This document shows, one piece after another, positions 28,784 through 36,381 of a DNA stretch of 64,000 bases (its first letter is position 1; each line of letters opens with the position of its first letter). The notes beneath the pieces were generated by a model, which searched no databases, was not told the DNA's origin, and worked only from the letters and a program-made list of their open reading frames with translations. Made by a program: the position numbers and the translations under genes. Origin of the DNA: Rhodococcus zopfii NBRC 100606 = JCM 9919 (GTDB lineage: Bacteria > Actinomycetota > Actinomycetes > Mycobacteriales > Mycobacteriaceae); NCBI RefSeq assembly GCF_001895025.1, contig NZ_BCXI01000039.1, forward strand, positions 1 to 64,000. Direction: 5' to 3'.

Positions 28784-29083
28784 GCGAACTCGCCGAAACC
28801 GCCGCTCGGACGAGGGCGTCCACCAGGTCGAGAAGCTGACCCGCGGGCCCGCCGGCGGGGTACACCCCGCCGACGGCGAACGCTCCGACGATCACGACGT
28901 GGATCCGGTCGGCGAGCCGGTCACCGTCCGCGACGCCCAGGCGCGCGGTGAGCCCGCGCCGCCGGCGGCGGAGTTCCTCTTCGTGTTCGAGACACCTGTC
29001 CCGGATGCGGGATTGATCGGAATCGAATTCCGCTGCGGTATTTGCATCGACCGGTGTGGACGCCCGCAGTTCACTCGCGACAG
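28773..29083 (-). pseudogene. TetR-family remnant, C-terminal domain only
   Basis: The minus strand carries an open frame of about 103 codons with no start codon at its head, ending at 28773. It reads like the C-terminal half of a TetR regulator: SRIRDRCLEHEEELRRRRRG, LTARLGVADGDRLADRIHVV, IVGAFAVGGVYPAGGPAGQL and LLDLVDALVRAAV. The frame is closed upstream by a TGA near 29084, and no helix-turn-helix is found in any frame up to the next gene. It looks like a truncated regulator that lost its DNA-binding domain, perhaps once controlling the adjacent ssuD-like or WS/DGAT gene. The rest of 28784-29224 holds nothing else I can identify. Confidence 0.65.
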
Positions 29084-29224
29084 GTCACAATCGAACCCGC
29101 CTCTGCAGGACCGGGCACCGGCCGCGACCGCGCAACAGCGACCCGCTCGATAGACACCCAGGGTTACGATCACGCAGATCGCAATGCTCGACCGACCGGG
29201 GAACGACCCCTACCGTCCAGGTCT

Positions 29225-30397
29225 ATGCCTCTCGCGTTCCACTGGTTCCTGCCCACCTACGGCGACAGCCGCTCGATCGTCGGAGGAGGCCACGGCACAC
29301 CGGCCGGGGCGGCCCGCGGCGACCGTCGAGCGAGCATCGGTTACCTCGCGTCCATCGCCCGGGCCGCAGAGGAATTCGGTTTCACCGGAGCGCTCACCCC
29401 CACCGGCGCGTGGTGCGAGGACGCCTTTCTCACCACCGCAATGGTCGCGCGCGAGTCGGAGCGGATCGCGTTCCTCGTCGCGTTCCGCCCGGGCCTGATC
29501 AGTCCGACGCTCGCCGCGCAGATGGCGGCCACGTTCTCGCTGCACGCACCCGGCCGGATCCTGCTCAACGTTGTCACCGGCGGTGAAGCGCACGAACAGC
29601 GCGCGTACGGCGATCACCTCGGCAAGGACGACCGCTACGCCCGCGCCGACGAGTTCCTCTCCATCGTCCGGCGACTGTGGGCCGGCGAGACCGTCACCCA
29701 TCGCGGACGGCACCTCGACGTCGACGAGGCGGCGCTCGCGACGCTCCCGAACCCGGTGCCGCCGCTGTACTTCGGTGGATCGTCGCCGGCCGCGGGTCCG
29801 GTCGCCGCCGAGCATTCGGACGTGTATCTCACCTGGGGTGAACCCCCGGCGGCGGTCGCACAGAAGATCGCGTGGATTCGCGACCTCGCCGCCGCCCGCG
29901 GTCGCACGGTCCGGTTCGGCATCCGGCTACACGTCATCAGCCGCGACACCGCGGAAGAGGCGTGGGCGCAGGCCGACAACCTCGTCACCGCCCTCGGCCC
30001 GGAGGCCGTCGCAACCGCCCAGGCCGGTCTCGCCCGCAGCGAATCCGAGGGGCAACGCCGCATGCTCGCCCTGCACGAGGCCCACCGGCGCAGCGGCGAC
30101 TGGCGCGACGCCCGCAATCTCGAAGTGACGCCGAACCTGTGGACCGGTATCGGACTGGTGCGCGGCGGCGCCGGAACCGCGCTGGTCGGCAGCCACAGCG
30201 AGGTCGCAGACCGGATCGCCGAGTATGCTGCGCTCGGCATCGAGGAATTCGTCCTCTCCGGATACCCGCATCTCGAAGAGCTGTACTGGTTCGGCGAGGG
30301 GGTCCTGCCGATCCTGCGCGAGCGCGCACTGTTCACCGGCGCCATCGAGACGACCGGAAGCGGAAGCGTGCCGTTCCTCGCGGCAGGGTCGAGCTGA
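29225..30397 (+). CDS. ssuD: FMNH2-dependent alkanesulfonate monooxygenase-like
   Basis: A 390-residue bacterial-luciferase-fold monooxygenase of the SsuD type, which with reduced flavin cleaves alkanesulfonates to sulfite and an aldehyde. The N-terminus FHWFLPTYGDSR matches SsuD. TALTPTG-type sequence is seen as FTGALTPTGAWCEDAFLTTA, and the flavin/sulfonate region as LLNVVTGGEAHEQRAYGDHL, then RADEFLSIVRRLW. The C-terminal HLEELYWFGEGVLP is typical. No flavin reductase or ABC transporter gene is beside it, so partners must lie elsewhere. The substrate could differ within the luciferase family. Confidence 0.85.
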   Translation: MPLAFHWFLPTYGDSRSIVGGGHGTPAGAARGDRRASIGYLASIARAAEEFGFTGALTPTGAWCEDAFLTTAMVARESERIAFLVAFRPGLISPTLAAQMAATFSLHAPGRILLNVVTGGEAHEQRAYGDHLGKDDRYARADEFLSIVRRLWAGETVTHRGRHLDVDEAALATLPNPVPPLYFGGSSPAAGPVAAEHSDVYLTWGEPPAAVAQKIAWIRDLAAARGRTVRFGIRLHVISRDTAEEAWAQADNLVTALGPEAVATAQAGLARSESEGQRRMLALHEAHRRSGDWRDARNLEVTPNLWTGIGLVRGGAGTALVGSHSEVADRIAEYAALGIEEFVLSGYPHLEELYWFGEGVLPILRERALFTGAIETTGSGSVPFLAAGSS

Positions 30398-30567
30398 CCG
30401 CCGCACCTGCCGAGTCCGGATCACGAGCGTCTGAGCACCACGGAACCGGTGTCGGCAGCAGTGCGCTGTCGGCACCCCGGGGTGTGCGCCTCCGATCCGG
30501 TCTCGCCCCCTGTGAGACACAACAGCCGGTGTGTCGCGCCTCACTTCTGTGTAACAAGAGCGATAGC

Positions 30568-30591
30568 GTCACACGATAGGAATGTCACACG
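30568..30591 (+). promoter_or_regulatory. Direct repeats upstream of the 98-residue gene
   Basis: GTCACACG occurs at 30568-30575 and 30584-30591, 16 bp apart, ending 23 bp before the GTG at 30614. CGATAG is also repeated beside each copy. They may be an operator or part of the promoter region. Confidence 0.35.
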
Positions 30592-30613
30592 CCGAGTTTG
30601 CAGGGGGTTCCCA

Positions 30614-30910
30614 GTGACTACGACCCAGAGGCGGCTGTTGTTCGTCGGTCATCCCGACGCGGCCGAAGTATCCCAGTGGACGTCCGTGCGCGATCTGGCG
30701 TCCCAGCTGGGCTGGGAGACGACTCGCCGGTTCTCCCCGGATTTCGTCACCATCGCGATCGCGACCGACGATGTGCTGGGTGGCGTCTGTACCCCCTCGG
30801 AGGCGTCGACCCTGCACGACGTCACCGCATCGTCGATCCCCTGCATGCGCGCGGGCGACGCGCTCGTCCGGCTGTTCGACAGCAACGACATCTCCGGATC
30901 AGCCTACTGA
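30614..30910 (+). CDS. Hypothetical protein, BRCT-like fold possible
   Basis: A 98-residue soluble protein without a family I can name. The GTG at 30614 follows AGGGGG by 6 bases; the in-frame ATG at 30449 has no such support. The sequence begins TTQRRLLFVGHPDAAEVS and continues with VTIAIATDDVLGGVCTPSEA, SSIPCMRAGDALVRLFD. The pattern of a buried beta strand, then a conserved glycine-containing loop, then GIP/SIP-like strand and final helix is reminiscent of BRCT-type or exonuclease-associated domains; this is only a structural guess. The frame stays open for more than 100 codons after its TGA (see next entry). Confidence 0.55.
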   Translation: MTTTQRRLLFVGHPDAAEVSQWTSVRDLASQLGWETTRRFSPDFVTIAIATDDVLGGVCTPSEASTLHDVTASSIPCMRAGDALVRLFDSNDISGSAY

Positions 30911-31165
30911 TCCCTCCGCGGCGGTTTCCTCAGCTCTGCCGGACCGGCCGGACCTGGTGCCTGCCACTGGCGGAAGCGCCTGGAGTCGTATCGACTCGCG
31001 ACGGTTCGCCCCGACCGAGATGGCGCTCGTCGGATCCTTACCAACAGCGACGTCAGCTGTTCCCGGCTCGACGCTGCCGGCATCCCGATCAGCGGGTGGG
31101 CGATCCGGCCGAGCGGGAACCTGACGGCGTTCGAAGCGGAGCAGAAACGCAGGATCCAGGGCACG
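30911..31165 (+). other. Gap with an in-frame open stretch after a TGA
   Basis: No annotated gene is safe here. In the same frame as the preceding gene, directly after its TGA, an open stretch runs to about 31254. Its middle reads SYRLATVRPDRDGARRILTN and SRLDAAGIPISGWAIRPSGN, with high GC at third positions. It could be a decayed C-terminal part of the upstream gene, a fragment of another gene, or chance in GC-rich DNA. It overlaps the antisense VOC gene at its end. Confidence 0.3.
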
Positions 31166-31549
31166 TCAGCCTTGGGGAGCCGACTCCCAGAGCCCCATGA
31201 GATTGCCCTCGGAGTCCCTGAAGTAGGCCGCGAAACCCATCGTGCCCACGGGTGAACGGGGCGCGACGGTCTTCCCGCCGAGCGATTCGATCTTCTGCAG
31301 CGCGTCGTCGATGTTGTCGACGTCGATGGTGACGACCGGTGCAGCGGCTTCCCCTCGCTGCATCATCCCGCCGCCGATGTACCCGGGTTCGGACGACATT
31401 CCGGTGTCGTCGACGGGCCCGGTCACGACGATCGTGTAATCCATTTCGGGCATCTCGTTGATCCGCCACCCGAATGCATCGCGATAGAAGCGGCGGGCGC
31501 GGTCGCCATCGTCGAACGGAATCTCGAAGTGCACAACTTTGCCGGACAT
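31166..31549 (-). CDS. VOC-family protein (glyoxalase/bleomycin resistance)
   Basis: A 127-residue vicinal-oxygen-chelate protein. VVHFEIPFDDGDRARRFYRD is the first beta-alpha-beta unit, and VVTIDVDNIDDALQKIESLG the second. The metal-ligand positions appear as His7 (VVHFEI) and a late Glu in GLWESAPQ. Such proteins are often lactoylglutathione-lyase-like or small-molecule binders; no partner gene indicates a substrate. It is complete, unlike the frameshifted VOC gene at 3054. The ATG at 31549 has a GGAGGCACC leader. Confidence 0.88.
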   Translation of the reverse strand: MSGKVVHFEIPFDDGDRARRFYRDAFGWRINEMPEMDYTIVVTGPVDDTGMSSEPGYIGGGMMQRGEAAAPVVTIDVDNIDDALQKIESLGGKTVAPRSPVGTMGFAAYFRDSEGNLMGLWESAPQG

Positions 31550-31619
31550 GGCTGGTGCCTCCTTGCTGTGGGCCGCCGGAGGTGCGGCTCGTTCCAGCGT
31601 AGGACCCGCCGCCCCGTCC

Positions 31620-32327
31620 TCACGGGTCGATTCGGGTAGTTTTCGGGTCGAGGAGTTCGACGGTCGGTCCCGACACGGCGTCGAGCAGCGCTGCCGTCGC
31701 GGGGTCGTCCGGGTCGACGCTCCCCTCGTTCGCGGCGAGATTCGCGGCGAGAAATCCCCGGACCGGAGCCGCGTCGATGCCGTGGTCGCCGCGCCGGCAC
31801 TCGTCGGCGACCGCGAACGTCATGAGGAACAGATGCGGGACACGGTCACCGTCGGCGTGGATCGCCGGCTGGAAATAGGGCACCCGGATGATCTTCGCCC
31901 CGGCGGCCGCATAGAACTTCAGGCGCCGTTCGGGGTCACCGAATCCGATGTCGGTGTGGTGTCGCGGGTCCTCGACCTCACCCACGATCAACAGCGGATC
32001 GACGCGTCGCTGCCAGTCCGCGGCGACCGCTCGCAGGATCTTGCCGCCGACTCCGTCGCCTCGCCGGCCCGGCCTGGTCGCCAGGTACGCGGTCAGCATG
32101 ACGCGGCACTGCGGGAACCATTGGCCTACAGCGCCACCGAGGATCTCTCCGGCGTCTCCGAGCGCCACGGAGGCGACGGTCTCACCGCGAGGGTCGTTCA
32201 GGTCCGCAAGGAACTCGGCGCGCGGAATCAGTTCGGAGTCAACGAACGACGGCGCGAGTACCGTGTCGTAGAACTCCTCGGTTTTCGATGCCGGAAGATC
32301 TTTGGAGTCGCGGACGTCGAGTCCCAC
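31620..32327 (-). CDS. GNAT-family N-acetyltransferase
   Basis: A 235-residue protein with the GNAT fold. YLATRPGRRGDGVGGKILRA is the acetyl-CoA pyrophosphate-binding motif (R/Q-x-x-G-x-G/A form), and RRLKFYAAAGAKIIRVPY the usual end of the fold (motif B). A C-terminal extension of about 50 residues follows. The acceptor is unknown. The GTG at 32327, preceded by AAGGCGG, gives the natural N-terminus; the open frame continues upstream to 32912 but runs antisense to two other genes. A palindrome and a small divergent gene lie upstream. Confidence 0.8.
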   Translation of the reverse strand: MGLDVRDSKDLPASKTEEFYDTVLAPSFVDSELIPRAEFLADLNDPRGETVASVALGDAGEILGGAVGQWFPQCRVMLTAYLATRPGRRGDGVGGKILRAVAADWQRRVDPLLIVGEVEDPRHHTDIGFGDPERRLKFYAAAGAKIIRVPYFQPAIHADGDRVPHLFLMTFAVADECRRGDHGIDAAPVRGFLAANLAANEGSVDPDDPATAALLDAVSGPTVELLDPKTTRIDP

Positions 32328-32470
32328 AGTTGCCGCCTTCGCCGTGCCGGGTGTACGCGCGCACTGCGTCTGTCCGGGCGCACGGATTCCGGATCGGAGC
32401 CTACCTGTGTCGCAGCTCGATCCGGCCCGAACGATCCACTGTTCGGGGTTGAGCAGGTACCGCACGGGGT

Positions 32471-32485
32471 ACTGCACCGTGCAGT
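32471..32485. promoter_or_regulatory. Palindrome before the 48-residue gene
   Basis: ACTGCAC-C-GTGCAGT is a perfect 7-bp-arm palindrome. It sits about 14 bp before the AGGAGGT of the small membrane peptide gene and between that gene and the divergent GNAT gene, so it may be an operator. Confidence 0.45.
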
Positions 32486-32509
32486 GGATGCACCGCACAG
32501 GAGGTAGGC

Positions 32510-32656
32510 ATGAACGCCCACGTCGTCGAACTGATGTTGTTGCTGCTCGTTGCACTCGCGGCGGTGGCGGTACTGCAGTTGCGGGTGGCACGTGCGCGCA
32601 ATCTCCATCGACAGACGTACCGCGGGGTGGACGTCCCTCGTGCGTGGTTTCGGTAG
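32510..32656 (+). CDS. 48-residue single-pass membrane peptide
   Basis: A short gene with an excellent ribosome-binding site, AGGAGGT, five bases before the ATG at 32510. The peptide has one hydrophobic helix, VELMLLLLVALAAVAVLQL, near its N-terminus, followed by a basic tail (RVARARNLHRQTYRG) that should stay in the cytoplasm. It ends DVPRAWFR. Its last codons and stop lie inside a perfect 18-bp hairpin that also serves as terminator. The layout is typical for small regulatory membrane peptides, but no family is recognised. A palindrome upstream hints at control. Confidence 0.7.
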   Translation: MNAHVVELMLLLLVALAAVAVLQLRVARARNLHRQTYRGVDVPRAWFR

Positions 32657-32680
32657 CGGGGACTACCGAAACCACGCACG
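32639..32680. terminator. Perfect 18-bp hairpin, bidirectional terminator
   Basis: CGTGCGTGGTTTCGGTAG (32639-32656) is followed by a 6-nt loop and its exact reverse complement (32663-32680). It lies between two convergent genes, 9 bp from the monooxygenase stop. The first arm encodes the last five residues and stop of the 48-residue peptide. Confidence 0.8.
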
Positions 32681-32689
32681 GGACGGGGG

Positions 32690-34510
32690 TCAGTTGAGGT
32701 GGTGCACCTCCTGCAACCCGTACACCGGCGTCGGAATGCCCTCGTAGCGGGCCTTGAGCTGCAGCGCGAGATACAGCGAGTAGTGGCGGGATTGGTGCAG
32801 GTTGCCGCCCTGGAACCACAGCCCCTCCTGCCGGGTCGGCTTCCACATGTTGCGCTGTTCGCCTTCCCACGGCCCCGGGTCCTTCGTGGTGTCCGATCCG
32901 AGACCCCAGCACTTGCCGACCTTGTCCGCGACGTCCTGGCCGATCAGATCGGCGACCCAGCCGTTCATCGACCCGTATCCGGTGGCGTAGACGACCAGGT
33001 CGGCGTCGAGTTCGGTGCCGTCCTCGAGGATCACGGACCGTTCGGTCAGCTCCCGCACGTTCCCGTGGGCGAGCTTGATGTCGCCGTTCGCGACGAGCTC
33101 CGCGGCGCCGACGTCGATGTAGTACCCCGATGCCCGGCGCAGGTACTTCATGAACAGACCGGATCCGTCGTCACCCCAGTCGTGCCGGAACCCGGCCTTC
33201 TCGAGCCGGTCGTAGAAGTCCGCGTCGCGTTCGCGGATCTTGTCGTAAACGGGGATCTGGAACTCGTGCATGATCCGGTACGGCAGCGACGCGAACGTCA
33301 GGTCCGCCTTGTGGGTGGTCACCCCGGCCGCGAGCGCCCGCTCCGAATAGAGGTCGCCGAGACCGAGATCCATGAGCGATTCGGACTTGACGATGTGCGT
33401 GGACGACCGCTGCACCATCGTCACGTCCGCCCCGACCTCCCACAGAGCACCGCAGATGTCGTGCGCGGAATTGTTCGCGCCGATGACCACGGCCTTCTTG
33501 CCCGCGTAGGCGTCGGGGCCCGGGTGCCGGCTGGAGTGGTGCTGCTCGCCCGCGAACCGATCCATGCCGGGGAACGACGGGATGTTGGGTTTGCCGGACA
33601 TCCCGGTGGCGATCACGAGCTGCTTCGGACGCAGCACCAGCGGCTCCCCGTCGCGTTCGACGTGCACGGTCCATTCCCCCGTTGCCTCGTCGTAGGACGC
33701 CGACGTGCACGTCGTCTTCGACCAGTACGGCACCTCCATGACCCGCGTGTACATCTCGAGCCAGTCCCCGATCTTGTCCTTCGGCGCGAACACCGGCCAG
33801 TTGTCGGGGAACGGCAGATACGGCAGGTGGTCGTACCAGACCGGGTCGTGCAGGCACAGCGACTTGTAGCGGCCGCGCCACTGGTCGCCGGGCCGGTCGT
33901 GCTTGTCGAGCACGATGGCGGGCACGCCGAGCTGCCGCATGCGGGCGCCGAGAGCGATACCACCCTGACCACCGCCGACGATCACGACGTAGGGCTGACG
34001 GCTGTATCCGAGTTCGCGTTCCTCCGCGGCGCGCTGTTCGGACCAGGTGACCCGGTTCCGGTCGGCGCCGTGCGTGGTGCCGCGCGGACGCCGCGTGCCC
34101 TTGCCCTCCTCGTGACCGGCCAGTTCCTGCAGGGTCGTGAGCAGGGTCCAGGCGCCGTCCTCGACGAGACGCAGGTGTCCTTCCCCGCGGCCGGTCGCGG
34201 TCTCGAATGCGATCCAGGCGCTGACGACGCCGTCGTCCTCGGTGGGCGTTTCCGTGGTGCGGAAGCCGCGCGGGTCGGTGTCGTCGAGCCGCTCGTGCAG
34301 CATGGTCGCGACACCGTCGCGGCCCTCGACCGTCTTGAGGTTCCAGGTGAACGCGACCAGGTCGCGCCAGAAGCTGTCGGTGGCGAACATGCCGGCGGCG
34401 GCGGCGACGTCGCGGGCGGCGAGCGCGGCCTCGAAATCGCGCAGCCACTCGTCGACGCGTCGTTGCGGGTCGGCGCCCCGGTCGGTGGGCTGCTCGAGAA
34501 TATCGGTCAT
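32690..34510 (-). CDS. Flavin-containing monooxygenase with N-terminal NTF2-like domain
   Basis: A 606-residue NAD(P)/FAD-dependent oxygenase. Residues 1 to about 140 are SnoaL/NTF2-like (RVDEWLRDFEAALAARDVAA, FWRDLVAFTWNLKTVEGRDG). The FAD Rossmann motif is VVIVGGGQGGIALGARMRQL, the NADPH motif is AVVIGANNSAHDICGALW, and a late VVYATGYGS is the usual FMO/BVMO ATG motif. It may hydroxylate or Baeyer-Villiger oxidise an organic substrate. The ATG at 34510 is a good start. A GAF-domain regulator is divergent 163 bp away and probably controls it. Confidence 0.92.
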   Translation of the reverse strand: MTDILEQPTDRGADPQRRVDEWLRDFEAALAARDVAAAAGMFATDSFWRDLVAFTWNLKTVEGRDGVATMLHERLDDTDPRGFRTTETPTEDDGVVSAWIAFETATGRGEGHLRLVEDGAWTLLTTLQELAGHEEGKGTRRPRGTTHGADRNRVTWSEQRAAEERELGYSRQPYVVIVGGGQGGIALGARMRQLGVPAIVLDKHDRPGDQWRGRYKSLCLHDPVWYDHLPYLPFPDNWPVFAPKDKIGDWLEMYTRVMEVPYWSKTTCTSASYDEATGEWTVHVERDGEPLVLRPKQLVIATGMSGKPNIPSFPGMDRFAGEQHHSSRHPGPDAYAGKKAVVIGANNSAHDICGALWEVGADVTMVQRSSTHIVKSESLMDLGLGDLYSERALAAGVTTHKADLTFASLPYRIMHEFQIPVYDKIRERDADFYDRLEKAGFRHDWGDDGSGLFMKYLRRASGYYIDVGAAELVANGDIKLAHGNVRELTERSVILEDGTELDADLVVYATGYGSMNGWVADLIGQDVADKVGKCWGLGSDTTKDPGPWEGEQRNMWKPTRQEGLWFQGGNLHQSRHYSLYLALQLKARYEGIPTPVYGLQEVHHLN

Positions 34511-34673
34511 GGCGGGAACCCTTCCGGTCGTTGTTGTGATCCAGCACACATCCGACCGCCCAGCGCGCGCAATCGTTGCATCGGGTTGCACGGCCACCAG
34601 CCCCGCTTGTGGCACGGACCACATCGCCGCGCCTATGCTCCGGAGGGAACACCCCGGAAACCGGAGAGGAACC

Positions 34674-35933
34674 GTGAGCAGCTTCAGCGCGATCACACCC
34701 GGCACCGACCTGTCACGTCACGCGCGCGACCTCGTCCGGATGCACGACGCGGTGATCGGCAGAGGTCGACCGATCATGCGCCCGCGTGCGGTCGTCGCAC
34801 GGTCGTGGTCGCGGGTGTTCGAGACCGGACTCGACCCGTCCGGCGTGAACGCCCGCACCCCGTATCCGATCGAGGAGATCGAGCTCCGACGACGCCGGTC
34901 GCCGCTGTCCACCGTGATCGGCGATCTCACGCAGATCGTTGCGCCGGTCGCGGATGCGTCACAGCTGCTGCTGGTGGTGACGGACGCCGACGGAGTGATC
35001 CTGTGGCGCAACGGTTCCGCGCGGATCCGGGCCCGCGCCGACACCCTCGGGTTCCGCGAGGGGTCGGTGTGGACCGAATCCGCGGTCGGCACCAATGCGA
35101 TCGGTACCGCACTCGCGGAAGCGACTCCCGTGCAACTGTTTTCGGGCGAGCACTTCGAGCAGACTCAGCATCCGTGGTACTGCACGGCGGCACCCGTCCA
35201 CGATCCGATCAGTGGTGAGATGCTCGGCATCGTCGATGTCAGCGGACCTGCGTTGACGCTGCACCCGGCGATCAGCGCGTTGGTCGACACCGCGGTGCGG
35301 CTGGCCGAATCGCAGTTGTGGCGACGACACGAGCAGCGGCTCGATCACCTGCGCACCAGCGCCGCGCCGCTGCTCGCATCGGTGCGGGGGCCGCTGCTGC
35401 TCGTCGACGACCACGGCTGGGTGGCGCACTCCTCGGGGGTCGCAACCACCGGGCGGGTCGCCGCCCCGCGGAGCGACCGGGCGATCACCGTTCCCGGCCT
35501 CGGCCTGTGCCTGCCCGAACAGCTCCCCCACGGGTGGCTGATCCGGCCGGCCGAGCGAACGTCGAGAATTTCCATGACACTTCGGCTTTCGTCGCCTCCC
35601 ACGGTGGAGGTGATCGGCGCGGACTCCTCGTGGCACAGTCCGGTGACGGTGCGGCACGCCGAGATCCTGCTGCTGTTGCAGCGCCGCGGCCGCGAGGGCA
35701 TGACGGTCGCCGATCTCGGTCATGCCCTGTTCGGCGACGCCGACCACGCGGTCGCGGTGCGCGCGGAGGTGTCGCGGTTGCGCCGCGCGCTCGGCGCGGT
35801 GGTGGACAGCCGGCCGTATCGGCTGGCTGAGTCCCTCGATCTCGTCGTCGAGGCGCCCGACGCGGGGCGTCTGTCCGAGTCTGCGTTCGTGCGCCGCTCG
35901 ACCAGCCCGGGGGTGCGTGCGCTGGCCGCGTGA
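34674..35933 (+). CDS. GAF-domain transcriptional regulator
   Basis: A 419-residue regulator of the AcoR-like, sigma54-independent type found in actinobacteria. The N-terminal part has PIMRPRAVVARSWSRVFETG. The GAF sensor spans about residues 60-210 (LLLVVTDADGVILWRNGSAR, VWTESAVGTNAIGTALAEA, PVHDPISGEMLGIVDVSG). No AAA+ domain follows; instead a winged-helix-like C-terminus appears (HAEILLLLQRRGREGMTVAD, VRAEVSRLRRALG). The GTG at 34674 follows GGAGAGGA. It is divergent from the flavin monooxygenase, which it likely activates in response to a small aromatic or ketone ligand (inference). The 163-bp gap has short inverted repeats such as TGTGG-N6-CCACA. Confidence 0.85.
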   Translation: MSSFSAITPGTDLSRHARDLVRMHDAVIGRGRPIMRPRAVVARSWSRVFETGLDPSGVNARTPYPIEEIELRRRRSPLSTVIGDLTQIVAPVADASQLLLVVTDADGVILWRNGSARIRARADTLGFREGSVWTESAVGTNAIGTALAEATPVQLFSGEHFEQTQHPWYCTAAPVHDPISGEMLGIVDVSGPALTLHPAISALVDTAVRLAESQLWRRHEQRLDHLRTSAAPLLASVRGPLLLVDDHGWVAHSSGVATTGRVAAPRSDRAITVPGLGLCLPEQLPHGWLIRPAERTSRISMTLRLSSPPTVEVIGADSSWHSPVTVRHAEILLLLQRRGREGMTVADLGHALFGDADHAVAVRAEVSRLRRALGAVVDSRPYRLAESLDLVVEAPDAGRLSESAFVRRSTSPGVRALAA

Positions 35934-35944
35934 CGGACCGACCG

Positions 35945-36271
35945 TCAGTGCATCACGCTGTCCCAGTCGATGGTCGCGTCGATGGGTTGTGTGTTGTTCT
36001 GCGTCGCTTCCCCGCTCTCGCGGGCGGGGCCGCTGCGCAGGCCGCAGTATTCGTTGACCTTGCCGAAGACGACGCGGTAGCTCTCCAGGTCGCGGGGCGA
36101 GATGCCGTGAGGTTCGAGCAGGGAGAGCACGGTTTCGCCGCGAGTGGTGTCGTCCTGGGCTGCGAAGTCGTCGCATGTCGTACCCGTCGTCGCGCCACCG
36201 CAGCCTGCCACGGTCGCGCCGAGAACGAACACCGCGGGGACGAACACCGCGGCCATCACACGACTCTTCAC
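35945..36271 (-). CDS. Small lipoprotein, unknown function
   Basis: A 108-residue predicted lipoprotein. From the GTG at 36271 (GAGGG, 7 bases upstream) the signal peptide reads VMAAVFVPAVFVLGATVAGC, with lipobox VAGC and lipidated Cys24. Two more cysteines, Cys33 (TTCDDF) and Cys76 (NEYCGL), could form one disulfide. The mature part is mostly helical and acidic (AAQDDTTRGETVLSLLEPHG), somewhat like HdeA-type periplasmic proteins in layout, but I cannot assign a family. An upstream in-frame start at 36301 is possible. It is convergent with the GAF regulator (11 bp). Confidence 0.7.
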   Translation of the reverse strand: MKSRVMAAVFVPAVFVLGATVAGCGGATTGTTCDDFAAQDDTTRGETVLSLLEPHGISPRDLESYRVVFGKVNEYCGLRSGPARESGEATQNNTQPIDATIDWDSVMH

Positions 36272-36381
36272 CGGCACACCCTCAGTTCTCCTCGACGACA
36301 CAACAGGACACGATCTTGCCCGACCGTTCGACGTCGGCTTCGATGGGATCCCCGATCATCGCCGGCGGGCAGGCGGCGCCC

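Noticed and set aside
34511-34673. Sigma54-type promoter expected for an AcoR-like regulator
   Set aside because: No GG-N10-GC element in a convincing context, the regulator lacks the AAA+ domain, and actinobacteria generally lack sigma54.
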